From NCBI RefSeq assembly GCF_027887165.1, contig NC_077230.1, forward strand, positions 34,237,351 to 34,301,350: 64,000 bases of DNA, read 5' to 3'. The first letter of the stretch is position 1. The number at the start of each line of letters is the position of its first letter. Both the position numbers and the translations under genes were made by a program. Source of the stretch: Monodelphis domestica (taxonomy: Eukaryota > Chordata > Mammalia > Didelphimorphia > Didelphidae). The notes beneath the pieces are model-generated. The model did no database searches and was not told the origin of the DNA. It saw only the letters and a list, made by a program, of their open reading frames with translations. Below, piece after piece: positions 23,691-37,300 of this stretch.

Positions 23691-24954
23691 CTGATTATAA
23701 TATACACATATGCTCTCATTTTTGTAGGAAATGGATATGGAATTTCCTCAGTACAACTGAAGGAATAGTGCAAAAAGCAATTTTCCTAGTATAACAGAAA
23801 CTCTTAGATGTTTTCAATCTTGTTCAACTTTTCATTACCTCTGCCTAGACCACCTGTAAAAAATCTGCCTCAAACATTGAATTGTTGCTTTCTTATTGTC
23901 CCAGAGTCCTTAATAGACATTAATTGCAGAACCTTAATGTTCTTCTCTCCAACTCCAGCCCTCTCTATTCTTTGTTAATTTTGCTTCAGAATCCAAATAT
24001 GAACAAAAGAAATAAATGTATATAAAAATTTATACATATAATAAATATATATCTATACGGTATATATGATATGTGTGTGTGCATACATATATATTGCCCA
24101 TGAGACCTCCTTCTTACCTTCTCCCATTAACTACTACATTGACTTCTCCATAGTTTTTTGGTCATAATACTCTCCAAATCATAGCTCAAGTGCTCCAAAA
24201 TACTGTTTTACATTTATCAATCTGTTAAAGAATGTTATTCAGTTAAACCAATGGCCAACGAGGTGCTTTTGTTGTCCTCTCCCAGGACAATATCTTTAAC
24301 AACTCTGCCCACTTCTGCTCCCAAAGAGATAAAAGAAAAACGTGCTTTAGGACATCGACAACATGAAGCAATAGTTGTAAAGAGTGAAGAACTATAGAAA
24401 CATGCATGGACTATATGCTATAGCACCCTTGAGCTATTTAGCTTTAGAATCCTTGCTTTTTAATTCTTACTATAAGCTTTTAATAGACACAAGGATCATT
24501 TGTTTTAGTTTTGTTTTTAGACCTGTGGCCTGAAGGAGCCATGTGCACTAGGAAAGAAAATAGGAAAAGTTACTTGGTTTAGAGGATCATATGTATCATC
24601 TAAGTTTCCCTAGTGCATATGGAAATATAAATGATCCAAGATAATTTCTTGGGATCTGAGAATGTCCATGAGAATAATAGTCCACGGGAAGATCTCCATT
24701 GACTGGTGCTGCTGAAAGTAAGGACAAACCTGAGAACACAATGACAGTTTTATTCTAAAGGCTAAAGCCAGAGATAGGGACTTGTGTATTTCTAAAGGGA
24801 CCGACTTCTGTATGCATGATGTGGCCTAGGAAGAAGAATCAAATTTCAGTTCAACAGGACTAAAACAATAGGAGATTCATGAATGCCTGATTCCCTTTTG
24901 TATGTGAATAAATTCTGTCACAAAGGTAAGTTTAATTAGAAGTTAAGGTGGCAG

Positions 24955-24956
<2 letters not shown>
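23691..24956. other. Spacer between genes B and C
   Basis: Up to about 24400 it is diverged 3' flank related to 2412-3110. The rest shows no exon and no repeat I can name. Confidence 0.4.
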
Positions 24957-25044
<88 letters not shown>

Positions 25045-25052
25045 GTGTGTGT
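24957..25052. repeat. GT microsatellite
   Basis: About 48 GT units with two or three GC interruptions. Confidence 0.98.
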
Positions 25053-26780
25053 TTTGAATCATTTTCAATTGCAAACAATATTTAATACTAAATCTAGGAG
25101 GAGATAGGAAATCTTTACAGACTACTGTGTAGAAAGACAGACATAAGGTGACATAGTTATACCTTTGAAGCTCAATGCTGGAAGCACTGGATTAGGGAAG
25201 GATATGGCAGATTTTGCAGCAATAATGCAGGCTTCAGGGGAGAAAGACCTGCTAAGAAGTTTTGTGTGACAGAAGGGCAGGCCATGTTAGAGAGAAATGT
25301 TGGAAACGTCTCCACAGATAAGCTTTGGCAACTGGCTGGATGGAGGAGGAATGATGGACTGAGCCTGTGAAGAAGACAATATTTGGTGAGGCAGGATGAT
25401 GAAATAGTGAGAGAGAGAAGAGGAAGAGGGGAGATTTTCTGATTAGAAAATAAGAATTTCAGCTTTGGAAAAACTGAATATCAGATGTTTATAGGACAAT
25501 GGTATAATTTAGAGAGGCATCACCTACCAAAAATTCCAGACTGGGATCTGGAAAGCTTACCACAATCTCAACACCCAAAGATTAAAGTCCAAATATTTGG
25601 AGAACCAAAAAAAAAAAAAAACAACCCACCCCAATATACTTCTTTTTCACTGTCCTCTGATCAGGACTGATCTTCCTTCACCACTCTGCCTACTGCTGCT
25701 GTCATAGAGCTAGAGAAAACATGCTTTTTGATGTCAGCAATAATTCACATTAGCTGTTGGGAGTGGAGCTATGTGGAAACGTGAGAGTGGTTTGGGTCCC
25801 TGAGTTGATTACATTAAAAAAATTCCTTTAAAAAATCTTTTTCTCAACACTTTTCACATTTACATAAAATGTTTTTATTCTTTTTAAGTTTACATAGTTA
25901 CAAGAGCCTTAGTTTAAAAGCCCTGGTTCACTTAAAAAATAAAACAAACAAAAAACCCTTACCTTCTCACTTAGAATCAATGCTGTGTATAGTTTCCACA
26001 GCAGAAGAGTGGTAAGGGCTAGTCAATGGGGTTTAAGCGACTTGCCCAGGGTTACCAAGCTAGGAAGTGTCTGCGGACACATTTGAACCCAGGACTTGGC
26101 TCTCAATTCACCGAGTCACCCAACTGCCTCCAAACTGGTTCATTCTTGAAAGAAAATTGAAAAAAGTTACTTTTCTTTTGATGAGTTACATGAATGATTC
26201 CAGTCATCCAAGTATCCCTGAAACTCATAAATTCTTTTAGATGGTTTCTGAGGAACTGAAGCTAACATGAGAAAAATGTTCCCTAGAAACTTACCCAGTC
26301 ACCTGTGGGGAAACAATAACAGCAGATTCTAAAGAATGCCAGAAAAAGGAGTCTATGAATTTGTAAGAACACATATTTCTATATATATGATATGTCTGAG
26401 GAAGCAGAGACAGTTCTGTTCTTGCTACCTCTGGACTAAGCCATATTATCCTCCTTGAGGGCAGGCTGTTTCTCTCAAGCTCGGTGCCCACCATAAATAC
26501 TTGTTGGCTAACTGGATTGATAAATGGAATTGTTTACACACTCGTTGCTAGGGGAGCTTGTTTTGAAACTTAGGAAGTAAAATTATGTAAGTCTCAAGAA
26601 AGAAAAAGAAGTCTAAATATTAAATGTATAAAGGTGGTAAAATGGAAAGATTGGTAGGCCTAAGCTGAGGTATCTGTTAACTTTTACTGCTGCTTTTTGA
26701 CTGCTGGCTGACCATTCCGAGTTTCAAGGCAACTGAAGAGTTGATTCAAAAGAAATGACTGGTGGTTCCCTTAAGAGGGC
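25053..26780. other. Spacer upstream of gene C
   Basis: Contains an antisense SINE at 25955-26130 and an L2/MIR3-like tail at about 26440-26530. A poly-A run lies at 25606-25621. No convincing exon. Confidence 0.4.
25955..26130 (-). mobile_element. tRNA-derived SINE, antisense
   Basis: Starts aaacccttaccttctcactt, contains gcagaagagtggtaagggct and gacttgcccagggttacc, and ends caccgagtcacccaactgcc, the reverse complement of the SINE at 37100. Confidence 0.85.
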
Positions 26781-26794
26781 CAAACACTCAACAG

Positions 26795-26906
26795 CCAATA
26801 AGAGATCATAGAACATAGAACAACTGTCAGGTTACCAAGGAATCAGGAGGATTATAAATAAAGGGAGGAGACTGGGGAGGTCATTCCTGCAAAGGAAACC
26901 AAGGAG
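26795..26906 (+). promoter_or_regulatory. Candidate promoter and 5' UTR exon of gene C
   Basis: CCAAT at 26795-26799 and TATAAATA at 26853-26860 have normal promoter spacing and predict a start near 26885. A purine-rich stretch then ends in a usable donor (aaggag|gtagga, 26906). Spliced to 29321 this would put the first ATG of the mRNA at 29385, in frame with the PDZ. An old LTR promoter could look the same. Inference from motifs only. Confidence 0.3.
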
Positions 26907-27399
26907 GTAGGATGTGTTAAGGGTTGGAAGGGTGGCAGTTTGATAAATTGTGGAATTATTTGTTTTAGAGTAGTTGCTGGGGATTTCTTTTTGTTGTGGA
27001 ATGGTTTGATATGGAATTGGTGATTTTTGATGTATACATTTTTAAAAAATATTGATAAACAGAATCCTAAAGGGGATCTCAGAGATTTTGTCCATTTTCA
27101 AAGGAATTGAAGATTATTGAGGAATCTATAAATATTATAAAATACTATGGCAGGTTCCAGGGGGAAAATATATCCTAACCAATATCTTCTAATGTGTTTT
27201 CTTTTTTATTTTAATTCTTTTTCTTTTTAACTTTTAAACATTATTTCATGTTTTCTGTTTCATATGATTTTCACAATTTTGGTCAGTCCTCTAGTGAAAA
27301 AATATAAGAATACTGGGGAAAGAAGGAGTGGGATAAATCCTGGAAATTCATCTTTATATAAATATTTAGAAACAGAAACCAATCTATATGTATGTACTA

Positions 27400-28920
27400 C
27401 ATTTAAATAAATATATATAAGTCTGAATATAAAGATTATATCCAATTAATATCAATTATTAATTAATGATTATCAATTAGTAATTGTCACTAACCAGTAA
27501 TTGATTAATTAATGATCATCAAGGTGTAATAATCAAAAATTAATAATTGGTTAATATAAATTATTTATTATAAATCACTAAATTATTGAATTATTTTAAT
27601 TTTATTTATATACATTTAATTAATTAATTTATTTTTTATTAATTTTATTTTTATATATTTATATATTATTTATTAAAATGTTTATTTTAATTTATTTTAA
27701 GATAACTTATAAATTCATGTAATTTAATTTTTATAGGTATTTTAATTCAATTATTTATTAAAATAATAAATACAATATAATATTATTTATTAATTAGTGA
27801 CAGCCATTAATTGATGATCATTAATTAATAACTGGCAATGATTATTTTTTTAACCCTCATTAATATTAAACAATTATTGGTTAATCAGCATTGATTAAAA
27901 TTAATCTTAATCAATTAATAATTAATGATCATTAATGAATCTATTCATGATCATTGATTACTAACTATATTAAGTGAATTTAATGGATGGTTATTAATTA
28001 ATAATTGATCATCATAATTATTCATAATAATTATTAAGTGATATTAAGTAATTATTGATTAATGGTGATTGATATTAATTATTTTATAGTCATTATTATT
28101 AATTACATCAAACAATTATTGATTTATTTCATGAATTAACATTAACCAATTATTATTTGATAATGTTTAATAATTAATATTAACAGATTATTGATGATCA
28201 GCAATTTATCCTTAATAAATACTTGTTTAATATTAAATAATAATGATTGTGGAAAATAATAATGAATAATGATCATCAATTAGCATATGTCCCTAATTAA
28301 TAATTGATTAATATTAATTATTGATTATTAAATTATTGTATTTTAGAGTATATTTAATTAATTTATTTATTTTAAAATACATTTTCTTTTTATATATGTA
28401 TATATAAATATATTTTATTCATTTTTGAATTTAATTTTATTTATGTATTAATTTATTTAATTTAACTTTTAAATCAATTTAAATAAAGTATTTATTAACT
28501 TATTAAAATAGTAAAGTATTAATCATTAAATATTGATTGATATTATTACTAATTAATGACAATTGCTAATTGATTATTATTAATTAAAATCTTTTAGTAT
28601 TTACTATTAATGAATTAACAATAATTAATAATTGATTCTTAATAATAAATATCAATTATTAATTAATGGTTGAGAATTAATAGTCAATTAATAACAATTA
28701 TTAATTAATAACAATTATTAATGATAATCAATCAATAATTGATTATGTAATAATTAAATTATTATAATATAATGTGTTATGTTGTATAAATATAATAATA
28801 TGACAGGATAGGATAGGATAGGATATAATCATTATATTATAAATTCTGATTAATTGAAGATAATAATTTATTAATGATCATTAATAATTAGAATTCATTA
28901 ATTAATATTAATATTTAATT
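27400..28920. repeat. Extremely AT-rich low-complexity block
   Basis: About 1.5 kb made almost entirely of shuffled ttaattaat, gattaatta and aatgatcat words, with many self-complementary stretches and a short (GGATA)n run at 28804-28823. No coding capacity. Confidence 0.9.
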
Positions 28921-29320
28921 AACATTAAAGGATGGTTTTAGAATATAAAGAAAAGAATGTTAGTCAATGTGCCTTGTACCACTTACCATAAACATTAATT
29001 AGGCTATAGCAAAATTGTATATACCTTTAGAATTCCTCCCCTTCCATTAGGTATAATGCTGATTTTCCCCCCTCAAATTTAATCAACATACAGGAGTAAA
29101 TTTGAACATATGAGATACATTGTGAATGGAAATATTATTCTTTTGTATCTTGGGGTCTAACACTAAGATAAAAAGAATTTTTAAGGGGCATATCAATTAA
29201 TGTCAAAAGACTGATCAAGAAAACTAATTTTTCTAAATAAAATTAACACACCACTGTACTTTGAAATTATTTATAATTTGTTTGCCCATGCACTTAAATT
29301 TTTTTTTAATTTTTTTCAAG

Positions 29321-29439
29321 TAAAGATCGAATATTTTCTTGTTCAAGAAGCTTGTTGATAGCTTTTAATCTTCTCTGTGAAAAAATGATGCAAAGAAGAG
29401 TCCAGAACCTCGATTTATTTTCTTGTCAAATAGACAAAG
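29321..29439 (+). CDS. Gene C exon 1 of those seen (start codon, PDZ strand 1)
   Basis: Acceptor ttttttcaag, donor aaag|gtaagc. From ATG 29385: [19 protein letters not shown], matching the neurabin RV-LELFPVELEKD segment just before the PDZ loop. Upstream of the ATG the frame is open through [11 protein letters not shown]. This resembles the neurabin KIKFSCAP PP1-binding site, but the RVxF spacing is lost. Confidence 0.7.
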
Positions 29440-31282
29440 GTAAGCTTTAACTATAAAATTGCTTATTTCATACATGTATGCCATTTTTCATCAATTTTAT
29501 TTTTATTAATTTGTTTTTCACATCAATAAACATCAAATCTAGAAAATATTAAAAATATTAGGAATAATTCCCAAATGAAGATTAAGGAGTGTAAGTTTAA
29601 CTGATTAATATTTTTGATATCATAACTGTTAAAATAATTTCAGAAAGGTGAGTTATATTAATAAGACACTATTTCCATTGATATTCTTGTCCTTGTTTAG
29701 TGAAAAATAATATGATAGAAGATGATCTAACCATACCAGATACCAAAGTGTATTATTATAAAGTACTTATCTTCAAACTAATCTATTATTGATGAAGAAA
29801 GAGTAGTGGATCCGTGGAATAGAGTTGGTACACACAATATGCACAGTAGAAATGACTTTAGTAATGTTGTGTTTCTTACATGCAAAAATCCATATTTTAG
29901 GATCAAGAACTCACTGGGTCAAAAACTGCTGAGAAAACAAGAAAGCATTTTGGCAGAAACTAGATGTAGACCAATGCCGCACATCATGTATCAAAATAAG
30001 GTCAAAGTGGCATTTGATTTATGCATTCAGGGTAATGCCAGATTTAAATTAGGGGGAAAAGAATTATCAAATAAAGGACAGAGAACATTATAGGAGGTGC
30101 AATGGATCATTTTCATTACCTTTAAAAGTTTTCCACACAAAACCAGAGAGAAAGAAGAAAAATGGGAAAAAATTTAAAGATCTGATTAAGGCCTCATTTC
30201 TCAAAGATATAGAGCACTGGATCAACTTTATAAAGAATACAGGTTGTTCCCCAATTCATAGATGCTAAAATTATATGAATAATCAGTTTTCAGATGAAGA
30301 AATAAAAACTGTCTCTAGCCACATAAAAAAGCACTAAATCACTATGAAGAATACAAATTTAAACAACTCTTACTTTTCATGCCTATCAAATTTTCTTAAC
30401 GAGACAGGAAAGGAAAATGAAAAATGTTGGAGGTGATGGGGGAATATTTGAGACACTAAGGTACAGATGGTGGAATTGTGAACTGATTCATCTATTCTAG
30501 AGAACAATGTGGACATATGCTCAAAGAGCTATACAATTGTGCATATTCTTTGACTTGGCAATATCACGACTAAGACAGTATCCCAAAGAGATTAGAAATT
30601 TTTAAAAGATGAAAAAAAATGTCCCTATATGTACAAAATAATTTATGGCAGGTCTTTTTTGTGTTGAAGAACTTAAAATTTCAGGGATAACATTCAATTG
30701 TGAAATGGCTGAAAAATTTGTGGTATGTGATTGCAACAATATTATTGTGCTACATGAAATGATGATTAAGATGATTTCAAAAAACCTGGAACACTTATAT
30801 GAACTGATACATAATGAAGGGAGCAGAAGCAGAACACTGGGTGCATGAACAGCAATGCTATGCAATGATCAACTGTAAATGACTTTGCTATGCCCAGAAA
30901 TACAAAGATTGAAAGACAGTTCTGAAAAACTGAAAAATCTTATCCACTTACAGTGGAAAAGGTGATGGAATCTAAATGCAGAGCAAAACATATTGTTTTT
31001 TACTTTATTTCCCTTTTTTCCTGGTATGTTTTATTTCTCAACATGATGAATGAGGAAGGAAATATGTTTTACATGACTGCATATGTATAATCTTTATCAA
31101 ATTGCTTACCTTTTTAATGAGGTTGGAGACCAGGGTGAGTAGGAAAGAATTTGGAACTTAAAATAGATTTTATATGTCCTTAGAAAAAATTTTAATCATT
31201 AAAAATATTTTAATGTGCTTACATGCTGAAAGTTAGAAAGTTCAGCAAAATCATTGGTCTAGGGCAGACTGTAAACAGAGTC

Positions 31283-31338
<56 letters not shown>

Positions 31339-34300
31339 CTAATTATTAAGGAAAAGATACCGGTAAAGTATAGGTGGATGGCTTATAATTCCATTGCAAA
31401 CCTAGAGTGACCAGGCCAACTGTACTGGGAGGAAATTTTATTCTTACTGTTGCTTCAGATGTTTTAGGCTTTCATTATTATTACTATTATTATTTTTGTA
31501 TTTATAGGTGACAACGAACTGGGGCTTTGTACTTGTATCTTCTTTGATCCAGCAGATGAGGATGGAAAGGAACCAGGGGTTTTTATAACTGAAATTATTG
31601 AAGGAGGTGCAGTTCACAAACTTGGATGGTGAGTTTGGTTTTGTAATTTTATAAGAATTGACTTTGTAGGGAGGATTTAACATCATTCTAAAAAGGGTTA
31701 ATATTGTAAACATGGAAAGTGACTACACAAATAAAATCTCTGAAAAATACAGAAATATCAACTTTAAAAATATTGTCATGACCAAGCTAGTAAGGAAATG
31801 GAATTGGCTTGGAAACAAAGATTCTATAATTCCACTCCAACTTGGTCTGTAAACTGTGACTTTATTCTTGATCATTGAGAAGGTCTTTAATAATTGCCAT
31901 AATGAGCCCATTGTAAACATGTGCCCAGCTATTTCCAAATCAGGTCAAATTAACCAGTATTTATAAATCTATACCATTCCAGAACCTGTGCTCTCCATGA
32001 AGGGATATAAAGAAAGTGGGAAAATAGTTCTTGATTTGGAGAAATGAAAAACTGAATTGACTAGGCAACAAACAAGTTACTATTGTGTGCAGAAAAGATC
32101 TATACTAAATAAATGTGAGAAAATCTGGGTGTGGGGGATACTTTGGTTGTATTAGAAAAAATGGTATCCATGAGACACTGGCAACTATCTTCAGAGATTA
32201 TTGAAATTTGACTATACAATAAAATAATTCCTGAATTGAGAGAGGGCTTCCTAGATATAGGAATGTAGGAATATACATTTAAAATATTACTATAAACTGC
32301 CCAAAGTGAATCCTTGAGAAAGGAAAAAAATAAGAAATGCAAATAGGTTGCCAAATCATAACTTTAACCTTGTAAGAATTTACTATGCAACTGAGGTCAA
32401 ATGGTACCCTCTATGTCCTTGCTCATGATGTAATTTTGGACTTTAAAATGGAATTCTTCCTGAGATGACACTCTGTTACATAGAACTGAAAGCAAAAAAC
32501 GCCATCAGGCTTTCTGTTTCAAAGCCTGAGGCTCATTACTTCTTCATCCCCAACTCACTTAGCCCAGATGGTTTTAGAATTTTTTCCTGCTTCCTAGATT
32601 GTAACAGAATTGATTTCTTTAGCTGCCCATCCTGAATATCCCAAATAAATGGTGGAAATTTTCTCCTCTTAACCTCCCAAAGTTGTTTTCTTTTCCTCAG
32701 TTTCTATGATGACATTTATCTGTTTATTATCACCCAAGGTCTCTACAATAAAAATATCAACTAGAAGTTTCCTTCTGAATTATCCTCTCCTTACTCAGTC
32801 TTCAGTCAGTGGGGCATTGTCTGATACCTCAGAAGAATCATTTGTTTTAGTTTCTGCAGATCCTATTGACTTTCTGAAGAATATTAAAATTGAAACAATA
32901 CTCTGATAATTGTTTGTAGGAGGGCATCTGTGTTTGTGGATGATTTCTCTTGGATCCTTCTCACTGTGTTTTCCAAGATCTGCCAAAGTCCTTTCCTTTT
33001 TCAATCTCATTTCATTATTGAGACTTAGCCAGCTGGAAAGGCTTGGAGTACAGACCCAGTAATGAACACTAATCATCCTTGAAGCCTACTTAAAAAAAAA
33101 AAATATTCAGGGATGAATCCCTGGAAGAATCCCCAGACAGGCTGCATGGTAATGAAATTATTGAGACACACCAGCCCTCTAAGTCTTCTGATTAATTTGT
33201 AGAGAAGTGGTGACTGAAAAATTTGTAAGTGGCAGCCATTATAGTAATGGTATGATGAGTCATTGAAGTCTATCTCTTAAATTAGTACCATATCTTCTAA
33301 TCATACACATGCATTGGACTTTTAGGTCATAAAAATCTTCAATGTAATTTTAATTACTATGAAATTCTATTTTTCAGTATCCGTGTATTTGACCAGATTA
33401 TTAAAATAGGTGACATCAATCTAATTGGATTGGATGAAGCAGAAATCGTCTCTACTTTTAAAAAAATGGACGATTCTCCTTTCCAGTAAGTAAATTTTCC
33501 CACATTTCTTTAAGATGCAGAGATTGCTAGATCATTGTTTTTGATTTGGAAATTTCTTTAGCAATGTGTTCAAACAGAAAAATTGGGGAGAAAGAAAGCC
33601 TAATTAACATGTTTAAATAGTTTCTCTTTTTGTCTTCTTTTGCTAAGAAATGACCCTCTTTTTTTCTGTTCAGCAGTTCACAAGATATTTTAGGACCCAT
33701 TTGCACCTTCCTTTCTGAATACTCTATCACATCTCAAGCAAACCCTTGATTTTCATTTGCATTTATTTTTAGTTAATGAATTTTTATTTTCTTGGCAAAT
33801 AATGCTCCTTGAACCGGAAGAGGTTTTTTAATTTTGTTTTGTTTTGTTTTGTTTTGTTTTTGTAAGAATGACAGCTTAGCTGAATTTCCCCATTCAGCTC
33901 TTTGCATGGCTATGTCTTAATCCAAAGTACATAAATTAAATGTGGATATTTTGTACCTAGGATTGAAATTGGCCGCGAACCACCTGAAGTGAAGTCAGAA
34001 CTTATCGAACTCCTCGAGTTGTCAGAGGAAAGGAAGAAATATTTTATGGATTCGCTCATAGTACAGGTATTATGTGAATCAAATAAAAAAATGCAGAAAC
34101 GCAAAATTCTTTCTTTTTTTATCATAACAATATTAAAATAAAATTTTTGTTCTTTAAAACGTTTCCTTTCCTACTCTTCAGTAACTTCATCTTAATTTAT
34201 TACATACTTTTTTATTGTTGCTCTTTTATGCAATTTTATCAATGTCTCTGAGATTTACATTCTAATCTTCTCTGATGTACTCCAACCTTCACCACTGAAT

Positions 34301-37300
34301 TATCATTTGTGGTATAGAGAATGAATTAAGCAAAACTGAACAATAAATACAGCAACTGAATCTGATAGTTTTGCTCCTTTCTGAACAACGGAGATATATA
34401 CATGTGTGTATGTGTATGTATATTTTTATATCTCTAGCTTTTGTCCCAGTCTAAGATTTTCCATTACAATTAGTCAGAGGATGGCAATCTTTTAATGCTG
34501 CTTTAATTTACCTTAGTTTTAAAGAGCCTTCTATTTCTGCTTACTTTACATTATTTAACATGGGTTTTTTTAATGTCTTGTAGAATTCTTATTGTTAATT
34601 TCAAAAACTTAATAATATCTCATTATATAATATATCACAGCATTTGTTCAGGTTTTCCCAAATTAACGGACACTTTGTATTCAGACAAAGAATGTGTAAG
34701 TGTACACATATTCCCTTGATTTCCTGCCTTTGATGACTTTGGGGTTTCACTTCTATTCTAGTTGCATTGATTTTGTTCATGTTAAATCTTTCTCAGTAGT
34801 GCAAAATTTCTATTTTTTCTTTTATTATGATCACAAACCCCCTAGTTTTTTACCATCAATATGCCTCAGAAATATTGGTCTAAGAGGTCTTATTCCTGTT
34901 GTTTTTCTAATTTTGAATGCTGTATGGGTATTGGTTGATATTAAGGTTGTATATGCAACTTGAATTCATTATGGTAAATTATATAGCCCTTTCCTATTCA
35001 AACTTTCATTTGTATCACATGATTTCCAGTTTTTCTCAGGCCTTCCAGAATACAGAATCCTTCCTCTCTCATTTTTGTTTTTGGGTTTTTGAACCCCTGG
35101 ATTGCCGAGTTAATTATCTTCTGGGACTTCCTCATGGTAGAATATTTTATGAACTCTTAATTATTGTCAAGTAATCCTGAGTAATTTTATTAATTTTGAA
35201 GGTTCAGTTTGAGGACCTGTTAATTTTAGACCTCTTTTATTATTCTTGTTTTTAACATTTCCATTAAGATTACTTTTCACAACAATCTCTGACCAACAAT
35301 CTTTTTTCTTATGTCTTTCTGTATCCTATCTCTAAGGCTTTCCCCAAAATGCTGGTCTACCAATCTGTAAGCCCCTGGAGGTGAAGGAATGTTTTATCTT
35401 TATATCCCCAGGACAACACACGGACTTGCACTTTTTAGATGCTTAAGAAATTATGATTGAATTAGTTGCTCATGTTGTTATGCTGATGCATAAGCAGGCT
35501 CTTGCTTTTTATTCTGTGCTATTTTGCTAGATGTTTTGGCAAACACTTTAAAATGTTTTACTATAATTTTGAAATGACCATCTGTCCTCTAATAATGATA
35601 ATGTCTTTGGAAGAAAGATCAAAGAATATATTTAATCTTTCAAAGTGTGTATATGGGTATATTTGTATATATTTCATTTTGCCAAAAGTATAAAAGTATT
35701 TACTACTGCCTCCTTAAAACCTCTTTCCTATCCAATTATGAAATCTTTAAACATTAGCACATTAGGAGAGTGGATTTTGTTTGTTTATTTTAAGCATGTT
35801 CTTGAGATTTCTTAGCTTTAGGCCTATATTGTAATTACACTTTCTAAACATTTTCTCCATTTAAAGGAAAAAATTAGAGATATCACTATTGTGAGAGGAC
35901 AAGCAAGTATTTGTAGAAGTCCAAGAGTACCATGGTACTGGATGGCCAGGTATATATATATGTGTATATATAGGTATAAAGATATATATGTAAGCTTTTA
36001 TTGAATATGTAAACTAGTGGTTTTTTTAGACAAAACTTAGTGAAAGGTTAATAATAAAATAACAATATGCTTTTGCCTCTAAATTCCATTTACTGGGAAG
36101 ATTTCCAAATTGGAGAATCAATTTAAAAATGTATATATTCAGTGGGTTTTTTGGATAATATTTTCCTGATGAGGAATGGCCTCATCACTTCTGGCTTATA
36201 AATATATAGAATGAAATAATATAATGCATTAAAATAAGTAAATATAAGGAATAGAAGAAATCTCGAAACATCTTGATACACTTTGATGTATAGCAAATAG
36301 AACAGATAAAAACAAAAACAAAAAGAATGTTTTTTTTAACTTTACCTTCTGTCCTATAATTGAAGCTAAGTGTCAGTTCCAAAGCATAAGAACCAGCTCT
36401 CCTCCCACTACTGCTACTGCCACCCACCACCAGATCTTAGGAGTGGTTTCTCCTCCCCCTGCATGCTCTTGGGAAGAGTGCTCAGCTGTAGTCTCCCACT
36501 GCTATTTCTGATTCAAGTGTCTGCACAGAGGGTGAGATTCCCCAATTTTTGGCCAGTCTTTTCCCCACTCCAGGTGGGTTTTTGAGCCTGTGCTAGCCAT
36601 TTTTCAGTGAGGAAAAGTGACACCATGCTATTCAGCCCCACCCCCTTTAGTTTATAAACTGAATTCCTTAAACTGACCCTTGGCACCCGGCTTGCAACTC
36701 AGGATTTTTTTTCACAGGAAAGGGGACCCCTCTGCTGTTTTTTTTTGAGGGCATATTAACCCACATCAATGGATTTTAGATTTTATTTTTCTCCCTCCTA
36801 CCCAAAACATCGAGGACTAATCTTTCTTTTATATGAAAATATGCTATTGTTCTCCCTTGAAGTTTTGCCCTTCTTTGAGTTTACTCTTTAAATAAAATCT
36901 ATTCAGTCTTCCCCTTTTTTTTTTTTTGGAGGAAAAATGCTTTTACAAAGCATGCTAGATATTCTCACAGAACAGTTTGAATTGCTTGATGTCTAACTAG
37001 TGCATATTAGTTCTTGTTTTTTTTTTTTTTACTAGCAGTTTGTTTTTGCACTGCCCATTTCCCATTTTGTTTGCTTCTCAAGAATATGCAACAGGCTAGG
37101 GGGCAGCTGGGTAGCTCAGTGGATTGCAAGCCAGCCCTAGAGACGGGAGGTCCTAGGTTCAAATCTGGCCTCAGACACTTCCCAGCTGTGTGACCATGGG
37201 CAAGTTACTTGACCCCCATTGCCTAGCCCTTACCACTCTTCTGCCTTGGAGCCAATACTCAGTATTGACTCCAAGAAGGAAGGTAAGGGTTTAAAAAAAA

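Noticed and set aside
25485-25670. 61-codon frame containing KIKVQIF, considered as an upstream neurabin-like exon with a PP1 site
   Set aside because: No acceptor/donor pair in the needed phase and no further similarity; the end is a poly-A run.
28804-28823. GGATA repeat considered as telomere-like
   Set aside because: Only four units, and the wrong motif for a vertebrate telomere.
32706-33076. Overlapping open frames of 66 and 93 codons on opposite strands
   Set aside because: No recognisable domain, no splice context in gene phase, and no counterpart elsewhere in the family.
37100-37180. tRNA-like A and B boxes
   Set aside because: They belong to a SINE with poly-A tail and target-site duplication; there is no tRNA cloverleaf or acceptor stem.
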